Positions 7,148 to 13,676 of a stretch of 13,676 nt of DNA are shown piece after piece (position 1 is the stretch's first letter; every line of letters begins with the position of its first letter). The notes beneath the pieces were generated by a model. The model saw nothing but the letters and a program-made list of their open reading frames with translations, was not told the DNA's origin and searched no databases. Source of the stretch: Thermoplasmata archaeon (GTDB lineage Archaea; Thermoplasmatota; Thermoplasmata; Thermoplasmatales; Thermoplasmataceae); contig JAJZOK010000058.1 of NCBI GenBank assembly GCA_021811525.1, positions 1 through 13,676 of the forward strand, read 5' to 3'. The position numbers and the translations under genes were made by a program.

Positions 7148-7204
7148 TGACGAGTAATAGGAATCCAGTTAAAAAAGGCTTATTCAAAAGAAAAAAATAA
7201 AAGA

Positions 7205-7241
7205 AAAATTAAAAAAAATTTAATTTGGCCCTAAGGGCCAA
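7205..7241 (-). terminator. GC-rich hairpin plus T tract ending the binding-protein gene
   Basis: Ten bases after the stop codon, TTGGCCC and GGGCCAA (7225-7231 and 7235-7241) form a perfect 7-bp stem with a 3-base loop. On the minus strand this is followed by a long T-rich tract (plus-strand A run from 7223 leftward to about 7190). The arrangement is that of an intrinsic terminator. It separates this gene from the 197-residue membrane protein downstream. Confidence 0.65.
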
Positions 7242-7251
7242 GATTTAGACC

Positions 7252-10200
7252 TCAGTTGTATGCCAGCATGTTGTACAGGAACCCTGCGCCTGACTCCATG
7301 ATATTCAACTGGTACTGGTTTACAAGAGTCTGGTTGAATGCGTTGTTAATGATAACAAACCCATTCTGCTGCTCTATGTAAGTGTAGAATGTCATGTTGA
7401 CAAGCATTGAGTTCATCTGCTGGTAGTATGGCAGTGCATTGGCCGGATTCGCAGACGCATTCAGGTACAGGTTTACCATGTCAGTCAGGTTATTTGCCTG
7501 GTTTACCATGGAAGTCTGTCCCTTCAATGGGTTGTGCGTGTCTCCGTTGAACCAGTACGGTGTCATGGAATTAGGTCCAGGATAGGTCGTGCTGTTGGAC
7601 GGGTATGCCATTGGTCCAAGATAGTCCGTTGGATACGGATAGTCTGGGGCCCAGCCAAGCTCATACACAGGCATCGGGTTCTGTCCCTGTACCTGGTTAC
7701 CAAGCAGGGTCGGGAATGGCGTTGGCACTACCTCAAACTGCAACCCCGGAATTACCTTCTGGAGTGTCTGACCCCAGGTTGTAGCACCTGCGAGATCAAC
7801 CGGGTCAGCACTGAATATGAATATTGGCACATTCAATGCCTTGCCATTGTACTGGCTGCTTGTGCTGATTCCCATTGCCTTTGCCATTGGACCATTTACG
7901 AAAGTGTTCCAGTAGTTCTGTGCAATTGACAGGTTGTAGTACGGCACGTGGTTGTTTGTTGTCTGATTAAGCACTGTCAGATTCATTACACCGAGCATTC
8001 CTGGTGGAAGCATACCTGCATAATTTGAAGCAAACTGTTCGTTGTATATGGCATTTCCAACCTGCTGGTTCAGATAGTAGTTATAGTTGTAGGCGTATGC
8101 AAATGCCCTTCTTACACTCAGACTGTCGAAGAGTGTCGATGGCAGGTTTGCAGATGATACCTGACCCGCAAGCATTGTTGTGTTGACGTTTGCGTTGAAG
8201 TTATACCAGAATATATCCAGTGTCGGGAACTGTATTGGCTTGGCTATGATTCCGGCCTGCTGTAGCTGCTGAACCTGGTTCCAGCTGCTTGTTGGGATCG
8301 TTGAAGACTGTGAGTAGTTGGATTTCAGCTCGAGGTATGCTGTAGATTCCTCGGGTATGTACTGAAGCACTACAGTCTTGATCTTTGGAGCAGTGTAGTA
8401 CGGGTTCGGGCTCACGAAGTTCGGGTTAGCCTGGAGTACAACTTCCTGTGAAGGCACTGAATATGCCAGTGTGTACGGTCCGTCTGCCATGATGTTGTTC
8501 TGTATGTACGTGTTATAGTTGCCTGCATTTCCCTGGGCCTTGTATGCCTGGAATCCAGCGGATGACCAGGTTATTCCGGCACCATGCTGTATAAGCCAGT
8601 TCGCATCAGCTATCTGTGCACCGCTTGTCTGTCCGAATGTCTCGAACACCAGAGCAGGGTTCATTGGCTGCTGGAAGTGGAAAGTTATACTGTTGGTGGC
8701 GTTGTTAACGGTCATGTTCTGTGTTATGTTCCAGAATGTGTTGGTCGCATAGTAGTTGCCAGGTAGCAGGTACTGAGCCTGGATCCAGCCTGGTGTACCA
8801 GGAGAGCCGGCATCAAACAGAAGTGTCCTGACAAATGAGTACATAACATCCCATGCTTTTACCGAAGAACCATCCTGCCACTTTGAGGCGTTGTTTATGT
8901 AGAATGTGTAGTTCTCGTAAGGCGCTATGTGAACTGCGTATGAGCCTCCCCATGGAGCCTTAACTGTGTAGTTTGCATAGTTTGTGTTGATTCCGCCATT
9001 GGTTGTGGATGGAAGTTCCTTTGCAAGCATTGGTATGAAGCTGCTAGAGCTTGAGCCATTGTATGACACCAGTGGAAGCAGTGTGTTCATGACGATTTCA
9101 TAACTCACTGTGTCGTATTCAACTGCCGGATCAAGTGTCTTGTAACCACCGGTTTCAAGCTCTGCGCGCAGGAATGAACCGGAAGCGCCAGTTGAAGGCA
9201 CGTATGCCGGGAATCCTACTACAGGAACATTGTATGCGGCCTTGTTGAAGACTGGAAGGTCCACCCAGTAGCTCGTGGTATATACACCCTGTGTCGGGTC
9301 TACCATACCGGTTGAAGCTGCCTGTACGGTTGTTGTTCCGGTGAGATCTGCGACCATAACGAAGTTCGTTGCCGTCGGGAAAGTCACGTTTGTTGAGTTG
9401 TCAGTGTATGCAAGTGAGGTGTTCTCATTGTATGTGAAGCCAGATGTGCCCATTACCTGAACAGCTGAGTCAGCGCCAAGCATTACGTCAGAAGCTGAGT
9501 TATAGGTTGCAAGGAAGTTGTCAAGCAAAGTCAGGTCAGCGCCAGTTGTAAAGTTGTACGTCCAGCTCTTGTTAAGCTGATAGGTTGTTCCAGCAGTGTT
9601 GACAAATGACATGTTGGACCAGGCTGTTCCATTGTGAACCCTGGCGGTTGTGTTCATGCCAAAGCTAACGTTCGTGTCCTGGTTGACGGTGAAGTTTGTT
9701 GCACTTCCCAGCGTAAGAAGGTCGCCAGATGAGTAATTAAGTGCCCCGCCGACTTTGTATGTCACATTTGCGCCATTTGCATAGGAAATGTTTCCTGCGC
9801 TCATGGTAACTGTGGTGCCGCTCATGTATATGTAAGACAGAGATGCATTGAAAGTGCCGTTCTGGTATGTCAATTCAGCTGTCTTGTTGTACATTACAGT
9901 GCCTTTTGCACTGGAGTTTGAGTTCACAGTGAATGAGGCCTGCTGTGTGTACACCTGTGATGAGACAACACCTGATGTGGTCTGGACTTCAAGCTGGTAG
10001 TATCCAGTTGGAAGCGCGCTGATGTTGAATGAAGAGTTTGCAATGGGTAGTGTGTAAGCCTGGGTTGACACATTGAAATAGTACGGCAGCACGTATGAGG
10101 TGTTGAGCACATTTCCCTGGTACAGGTTCACTGTCTGTCCAATTACTTCCCCAGCTAGAGGGAAAGCCTGAAGACCGACGACTACGCCGAGTGTCTTGTT

Positions 10201-10734
10201 GTTGTGAACTGTTATTGTGTTGTTGTTAAGAGAGAGAGCAGAGTTGTTCTGAAGGAAAAGGTTACCGTATGCACCGTTTGCAAGGTTGCTGTTGTATCCA
10301 GAAGTTACAACAGGTATAAGGTTAGCAGAGTTGTCCACCACAGAACTACCAAAATTCGTTGTGTAGTAGATGTTGTATGCACCGGGTGACAGATACGTGT
10401 GGTTCACAGTTACTGTGTCCGATCCGGTATAAGGAATGGTTGTAACTGTTCCGTCACCAAAGTAGACGCTTATATCCTTGAACTGTCCGTTCGTCTTTAG
10501 AGTCAAGCTATATGGGTTTCCGAAAGTTGCGGTATTTGAAGGGTTAACTGCCGTTACAGTAGTTCCTGTGGATACCGGGTGATAAAAGCCCAGGAATCCC
10601 AATGCGGCTATAACCACAATGAGAACTGCTATAATCGCGTACCATTTTCCATTCCCAGATGGTCTTCTGGGTATGGATGGTTCGCCCGCAGAACCGCCCA
10701 TTCCGGGTTGTTCTTTGTTTTCACTATTGTCCAT
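7252..10734 (-). CDS. Giant membrane-anchored ABC substrate-binding protein (SBP_bac_5 type) with PKD-like domain
   Basis: This protein is predicted to capture the substrate outside the cell and pass it to the DppBC permeases. It has 1160 residues against 500-600 for usual OppA/DppA proteins. A G- and P-rich cytoplasmic N-terminus of about 30 residues precedes one helix (about 32-50) that anchors the protein; no lipobox cysteine is seen. Residues about 60-130 look like a PKD domain (YFGDG at 91-95, then VNHTY and PGAYNIYY). About 390 residues of N-, T-, S- and V-rich, probably beta sequence follow. From about residue 523 the OppA-like fold begins (TLDPAVEYDT, KWQDGSSVKAWDVMYSFVR). More than 30 N-x-S/T sequons are visible, suggesting heavy glycosylation. 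The ATG at 10734 follows GGAGG at 10741-10745. Its placement opposite and convergent to dppBCDF means separate regulation. Peptides are the likeliest substrate; sugars cannot be excluded. Confidence 0.9.
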   Translation of the reverse strand: MDNSENKEQPGMGGSAGEPSIPRRPSGNGKWYAIIAVLIVVIAALGFLGFYHPVSTGTTVTAVNPSNTATFGNPYSLTLKTNGQFKDISVYFGDGTVTTIPYTGSDTVTVNHTYLSPGAYNIYYTTNFGSSVVDNSANLIPVVTSGYNSNLANGAYGNLFLQNNSALSLNNNTITVHNNKTLGVVVGLQAFPLAGEVIGQTVNLYQGNVLNTSYVLPYYFNVSTQAYTLPIANSSFNISALPTGYYQLEVQTTSGVVSSQVYTQQASFTVNSNSSAKGTVMYNKTAELTYQNGTFNASLSYIYMSGTTVTMSAGNISYANGANVTYKVGGALNYSSGDLLTLGSATNFTVNQDTNVSFGMNTTARVHNGTAWSNMSFVNTAGTTYQLNKSWTYNFTTGADLTLLDNFLATYNSASDVMLGADSAVQVMGTSGFTYNENTSLAYTDNSTNVTFPTATNFVMVADLTGTTTVQAASTGMVDPTQGVYTTSYWVDLPVFNKAAYNVPVVGFPAYVPSTGASGSFLRAELETGGYKTLDPAVEYDTVSYEIVMNTLLPLVSYNGSSSSSFIPMLAKELPSTTNGGINTNYANYTVKAPWGGSYAVHIAPYENYTFYINNASKWQDGSSVKAWDVMYSFVRTLLFDAGSPGTPGWIQAQYLLPGNYYATNTFWNITQNMTVNNATNSITFHFQQPMNPALVFETFGQTSGAQIADANWLIQHGAGITWSSAGFQAYKAQGNAGNYNTYIQNNIMADGPYTLAYSVPSQEVVLQANPNFVSPNPYYTAPKIKTVVLQYIPEESTAYLELKSNYSQSSTIPTSSWNQVQQLQQAGIIAKPIQFPTLDIFWYNFNANVNTTMLAGQVSSANLPSTLFDSLSVRRAFAYAYNYNYYLNQQVGNAIYNEQFASNYAGMLPPGMLGVMNLTVLNQTTNNHVPYYNLSIAQNYWNTFVNGPMAKAMGISTSSQYNGKALNVPIFIFSADPVDLAGATTWGQTLQKVIPGLQFEVVPTPFPTLLGNQVQGQNPMPVYELGWAPDYPYPTDYLGPMAYPSNSTTYPGPNSMTPYWFNGDTHNPLKGQTSMVNQANNLTDMVNLYLNASANPANALPYYQQMNSMLVNMTFYTYIEQQNGFVIINNAFNQTLVNQYQLNIMESGAGFLYNMLAYN

Positions 10735-10740
10735 TTTTTT

Positions 10741-10790
10741 CCTCCGTATAAAGTGCGAGCACCATCAGAATTTCTGTATATAAACTTTCT
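10741..10790 (-). promoter_or_regulatory. Promoter and ribosome site of the binding-protein gene
   Basis: On the minus strand, TTTATATA (10784-10777) preceded by the purine-rich AAGAAAG forms a good TATA/BRE pair. Transcription would start near 10755, giving a leader of about 20 bases that contains GGAGG at 10745-10741, six to seven bases before the ATG. Unlike the dpp operon, this gene therefore seems to use a short leader with a strong ribosome site, in keeping with high expression of a binding protein. Confidence 0.6.
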
Positions 10791-10940
10791 TGTGGTTGTG
10801 TATGTTCTTATGTTGGCAGGGGTAAATACTGCTCAAAAGAAATGAATATTCTGTAAATAAATTAAAAATTATGCGCAATTAATAGGCGTTAAGTTAACAG
10901 AAACACGCCTTTTTCTAGAAGATATTCAATGAAAACAGAG
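10791..10940 (+). other. Gene-free AT-rich stretch with a hairpin at 10884-10910
   Basis: No convincing coding frame is present. The only structure noticed is AGGCGT (10884-10889) pairing with ACGCCT (10905-10910) across 15 bases, followed on the plus strand by TTTT at 10911-10914. No plus-strand gene ends here, so it could terminate an unseen small RNA, mark a regulatory site, or be chance. Confidence 0.3.
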
Positions 10941-10994
10941 AAAAAATAAATTCAGGAAAAATAAGAAAAAGTAAGGCTGCCTGAACAGGCAACC
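10941..10994 (-). terminator. Hairpin plus T tract ending the korAB operon
   Basis: Fourteen bases after the korB stop, the minus strand reads GGTTGCCTG-TT-CAGGCAGCC (10994 to 10975), a 9-bp stem with one G-U pair. It is followed by TTACTTTTTCTTATTTTTCC and more T-rich sequence. This is a clear intrinsic-terminator layout. Confidence 0.65.
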
Positions 10995-11008
10995 TGAACC
11001 ATATTTAT

Positions 11009-11854
11009 TTACAGGAACTCTGAAAGGGCTTCCGGAGTAAGTTTTACAGGTGGTTTCTCAATGAGGGGATTAGATGAAATAACCGGATCGTAGTCCTCAT
11101 ATGTCTTTGCGTCAACTTCATAAAGAACACCTATTGGAATCTTGTCTCCCCATTCCTGTGCAAGCTTGTAGGCCTTGTCGAAGTCCTTCACATCTGTTTC
11201 AGGTTTGTAGACGCGTTGCCTGAAGAAGTCATATGTGTTGATCTTATTGTATGTAACACACGGGCTGAATACGTCAATGAATGAGAATCCTTTGTGCTTG
11301 ATTCCCCTCTTTATTACTTCCCGCAAGTGCAGGGCGTCTCCAGAGAAAGCTCTGGCGACAAATGTAGCACCCGCAGTCAGGGCAATAGTAAGAGGGTTCA
11401 GCGGTTTCTCTATGTTTCCCTCCGGTGTTGATTTGGTCTTCATTCCAAGCTGGGAAGTTGGTGATGCCTGGCCAGTTGTCAGGCCGAAAATCTGGTTGTC
11501 TGATACTATGTAAGTTATGTCTACATTCCTCTTTGCAGTGTGGTAGAAGTGCTGTGTTCCCTCAAAGAACCCGTCACCATCTCCCCCGTATGCCAGCACT
11601 GTAAGCTTCTCGTTTGCCCACTTGATTGCAGATGCAACCGGCAATGATCTTCCGTGTATTCCATGGAACCCGTACAGGTTGATGAATTCCGGAAGGTTGC
11701 TTGAGCAGCCAATCCCTGATGAAACCACTGCGTCCTTTGGCTCTATCCCGAGATCTGCGAGAGCAGCACTGATTGCTGAAAGCTGTGCAAAATTCCCGCA
11801 ACCCGGGCACCAGTCCGGTTTTACCTTTCCCTTATAATCAGCTATTGTAACCAT
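11009..11854 (-). CDS. korB: 2-oxoacid:ferredoxin oxidoreductase, beta subunit
   Basis: The beta subunit binds thiamine diphosphate and one 4Fe-4S cluster. With KorA it converts a 2-oxoacid and CoA to acyl-CoA and CO2, reducing ferredoxin in the cytoplasm. The product has 281 residues, a normal length. The cluster cysteines are visible as WCPGCG (C16, C19), GIGCSS (C50) and SPCVTYN (C199), matching the four-cysteine pattern of the crenarchaeal two-subunit enzymes. The thiamine diphosphate motif runs from GDGD (91-94) to N120. The loop after it reads FGLTTGQASPT, where several relatives have LTKGQ. The start is set by GAGGTGA, which overlaps the korA stop. A GTG at 11863 is in frame but lies within that ribosome site. 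Pyruvate, 2-oxoglutarate or a broad range of 2-oxoacids are all possible substrates. Confidence 0.93.
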   Translation of the reverse strand: MVTIADYKGKVKPDWCPGCGNFAQLSAISAALADLGIEPKDAVVSSGIGCSSNLPEFINLYGFHGIHGRSLPVASAIKWANEKLTVLAYGGDGDGFFEGTQHFYHTAKRNVDITYIVSDNQIFGLTTGQASPTSQLGMKTKSTPEGNIEKPLNPLTIALTAGATFVARAFSGDALHLREVIKRGIKHKGFSFIDVFSPCVTYNKINTYDFFRQRVYKPETDVKDFDKAYKLAQEWGDKIPIGVLYEVDAKTYEDYDPVISSNPLIEKPPVKLTPEALSEFL

Positions 11855-11859
11855 TTCTT

Positions 11860-11866
11860 TCACCTC
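11860..11866 (-). promoter_or_regulatory. Ribosome binding site fixing the korB start
   Basis: The minus strand reads GAGGTGA, then five bases, then ATG at 11854. The TGA within it is also the korA stop codon. This favours ATG 11854 over the in-frame GTG at 11863 and indicates translational coupling of the two subunits. Confidence 0.6.
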
Positions 11867-13599
11867 TTCAATATTGCTTCTACTTCCTCTACAAGTGCGC
11901 CTGGGTAGAAGCTTTCACCATCAAATTTCGTTATCAGGTCAGTCTTCACGAGGAATTCTGACCTCAGGAGCTTGTTCATCTGCCCTGAGTAATTGTTCTC
12001 AACAACAACGACCTTTTTCTTTCCCGAAAGCAGTTTTCCGATATCCGGGTTAAGCGGGTATGGCCTGTTGATCTCAACGAGTCCTATTTTGTACCCCTTC
12101 TCCCTGAGAGAGTCCACTACTTCCTCTGCCACTCCCTGGGTTCCTCCCCACTGGACAAGTGCAAATTCCGCGTCGTTGTATTTGTATGTGGGTGTGGGGG
12201 GCATTTCCTTGATGTACTGGTTGAGCTTCTTCATCCTCTTCTTCATGGACTCCACTCTCATTCTAGGATCTGTGATTGCATCGCTCACTACATCGCCGTA
12301 TTCATTGTGTTCGTCTGAATCTTCATTGTGCATGTTTCCGGCAGTTCCCGGGAATGACCTTACCGATACGCCATCATCTGTGTACTGGTATCTCTTGTAG
12401 CCGTCTACTGCCTTGTCCGTGATCTTGCCCCTCTCTATCTTGAAGTTGAGGTCGAACAGTTCAACTGTCTCGTAATGCTCTGCAACATAGAGATCTGACA
12501 TCACGATAACCGGAGTCTGATATTTCTCTGCTAAGTTGAAGGCTTCCCTGGTAAGATAGAATGCGTCCTCAACATTTCTCGGTGCAAGGATTATCCTAGC
12601 AAAGTCACCCTGCGAAGCGCCTAGAACAAGGTTCAGGTCTCCCTGCTCTGTCTTTGTGGGAAGACCGGTTGAAGGGCCAGCCCTCTGTGATTCATAAATG
12701 ACAAGGGGGATTTCCATCATTCCCGCCATACCCAGGGCCTCAACCATGAGAGAGAAACCTCCGCCGGATGAGCCCGTCATGGCCCTTACGCCTGCGTAAT
12801 TGGCACCTATGGCCATATTGATGGCTGAAATTTCGTCTTCAGGTATCTTGACGAAGATGTCAAAATCCTTCTGGTGGTTTGCAAGATAGTGAAGTGCTGA
12901 AGAAGCAGGTGTCATGGGATAACCAACGTACATCTTGAGCCCTGCGTTAACTGCGCCGAGTCCAAGGCTCTCGCCTCCGCTCATCAGGTAATATTTATTG
13001 TCTGATGTCTTGAGTGATATGGGCAGCTTCTTGTGGTTTGAAAGGTAATTTTCATAGCCTTCTTTGGCCGCCTTCACATTTTCCTCAGCCACTGTGCCCT
13101 TGTTTCCGAACTGATCTCTAATGACGCCTGCAAGAATTTCGAAATTTAGCCCGATAGAAGCCATTGCTGCCCCGATGGCAACAGTGTTCTTCATCAGTGC
13201 ATTCTTGCTGTATTTTGAAGCGATATCTCCAAGGGGCATCTGCACATAGTCGCAGTTCTCCTTCTTGAAGTCCTTTATTGACTGGTCAAAAATAGCAACC
13301 CCATCCTTTCCGAGTGGTGAAGCACCTCCCTCATTTATCATGGGATTGGTGTGCCTTTCCAGTGCATCCTTGTTCAGGGCAATGAGGATATCCAGACCAT
13401 CGCCCTGTGATCTAACCTTAGAATCACTGGCCCTTACCTGGTACCAGCTTTGACCGCCTCTGATTATACTTTGATAATAGTTGTATGTGTTAACATGCAG
13501 TCCACTTCTTGAAAATGTTTTAGCGATAATTAGTCCCGCGGACTGCACTCCGTCTCCGGCTGCGCCGCCGACCCTTATGACTACCTCTTCGGTCTTCAT
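11860..13599 (-). CDS. korA: 2-oxoacid:ferredoxin oxidoreductase, fused gamma-alpha subunit
   Basis: This subunit joins the gamma domain (about 1-190, opening with the glycine-rich GGAAGDGVQSAG) to the alpha domain, as in archaeal two-subunit enzymes; the 579-residue length suits that class. The alpha domain carries YPMTPAS (227-233), the family's YPITPxS motif whose threonine takes part in catalysis. It also has the conserved SGGGFSLMVEALG and RAGPSTGLPTKTEQGDL stretches and the acidic DEHNEYG segment typical of these proteins. No ferredoxin-like domain is fused, so electrons would leave through the beta-subunit cluster to a separate ferredoxin. It is the first gene of a two-gene operon; korB starts five bases after the stop. 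No ribosome site precedes the ATG, suggesting a leaderless message. Position beside a peptide importer fits a catabolic role for amino-acid-derived 2-oxoacids, which is inference. Confidence 0.94.
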   Translation of the reverse strand: MKTEEVVIRVGGAAGDGVQSAGLIIAKTFSRSGLHVNTYNYYQSIIRGGQSWYQVRASDSKVRSQGDGLDILIALNKDALERHTNPMINEGGASPLGKDGVAIFDQSIKDFKKENCDYVQMPLGDIASKYSKNALMKNTVAIGAAMASIGLNFEILAGVIRDQFGNKGTVAEENVKAAKEGYENYLSNHKKLPISLKTSDNKYYLMSGGESLGLGAVNAGLKMYVGYPMTPASSALHYLANHQKDFDIFVKIPEDEISAINMAIGANYAGVRAMTGSSGGGFSLMVEALGMAGMMEIPLVIYESQRAGPSTGLPTKTEQGDLNLVLGASQGDFARIILAPRNVEDAFYLTREAFNLAEKYQTPVIVMSDLYVAEHYETVELFDLNFKIERGKITDKAVDGYKRYQYTDDGVSVRSFPGTAGNMHNEDSDEHNEYGDVVSDAITDPRMRVESMKKRMKKLNQYIKEMPPTPTYKYNDAEFALVQWGGTQGVAEEVVDSLREKGYKIGLVEINRPYPLNPDIGKLLSGKKKVVVVENNYSGQMNKLLRSEFLVKTDLITKFDGESFYPGALVEEVEAILKR

Positions 13600-13603
13600 T
13601 GCA

Positions 13604-13640
13604 AATCTTTGGTATATTTATGATACTTATTAATTCTTAT
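13604..13640 (-). promoter_or_regulatory. Probable promoter region of korAB
   Basis: The minus strand upstream of korA is AT-rich, with TAAATATA at 13620-13613 and AATTAATAAG further up (about 13637-13628). The first lies too close to the ATG for the usual 25-base spacing unless translation starts later. The second would place transcription just before the ATG, as expected for a leaderless gene. The exact box is uncertain. Confidence 0.35.
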
Positions 13641-13676
13641 GGGCTTTTTGCCAGCTACTAAACCTTGATTTTTTCC

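Noticed and set aside
7534..7929. Open frame of 131 codons on the plus strand within the binding-protein gene
   Set aside because: It is antisense to the conserved OppA-like region, is rich in C, W, R and H in no family-like pattern, and fits a shadow of the minus-strand gene.
10579..10845. Plus-strand open frame of 88 codons across the binding-protein start
   Set aside because: Most of it is antisense to the anchor region of the binding protein and the rest covers its promoter; no ribosome site and no credible domain.
11993..12400. Open frame of 135 codons on the plus strand within korA
   Set aside because: It is opposite a strongly supported korA alpha domain, is S/F-rich as expected from antisense, and has no start signals.

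Overview
The window looks like archaeal chromosome, probably from an acidophilic Thermoplasmata-type heterotroph. This is inferred from heavy AGG/AGA (Arg) and ATA (Ile) codon use, archaeal TATA boxes, first genes that seem leaderless next to internal genes with GGTGA/GGAGG ribosome sites, a fused gamma-alpha 2-oxoacid:ferredoxin oxidoreductase, and large membrane-anchored, sequon-rich surface proteins. The species cannot be named from the sequence. There is no tRNA, rRNA, CRISPR array, transposase or other clear mobile element.

Layout. (1) 1-914, plus strand: the 3' part of a radical SAM enzyme with a SPASM-like cysteine set; its true start lies left of the window. (2) 915-1130: a gene-free stretch with a T-rich terminator, an imperfect hairpin, a repeated TAGGCTT heptamer and the TATA box of the next operon. 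(3) 1131-6197, plus strand: a tight dppB-dppC-dppD-dppF operon, encoding the two permeases and two ATPases of an oligopeptide/dipeptide-type ABC importer. Both ATPases carry large extra segments. (4) 6163-6540, plus strand: a probable small two-helix membrane protein overlapping the end of dppF, with a terminator-like hairpin inside its reading frame. (5) 6554-7147, minus strand: a small protein with an external domain held between two membrane helices. (6) 7252-10734, minus strand: a very large (1160 aa) membrane-anchored substrate-binding protein with a PKD-like domain, convergent with the permease/ATPase operon. (7) 10735-11008: the promoter of the binding protein, a second hairpin and the terminator of the next operon. 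(8) 11009-13599, minus strand: korA-korB, the two subunits of a 2-oxoacid:ferredoxin oxidoreductase, with a promoter region at the right edge.

How the genes fit together. Segments 3 to 6 probably form one uptake module: binding protein, permeases and ATPases, plus two uncharacterised membrane proteins between the two transcription units. Imported peptides (or possibly sugars, which this family also carries in archaea) would feed 2-oxoacids to KorAB, which yields acyl-CoA and reduced ferredoxin. That metabolic link is inference from adjacency.

The most unusual points are the insertions in DppD and DppF, including one that splits the presumed Fe-S cysteine set of DppF; the roughly 470-residue extension of the binding protein; the unknown small membrane proteins; and three or more hairpin-plus-T-tract terminators of bacterial appearance.
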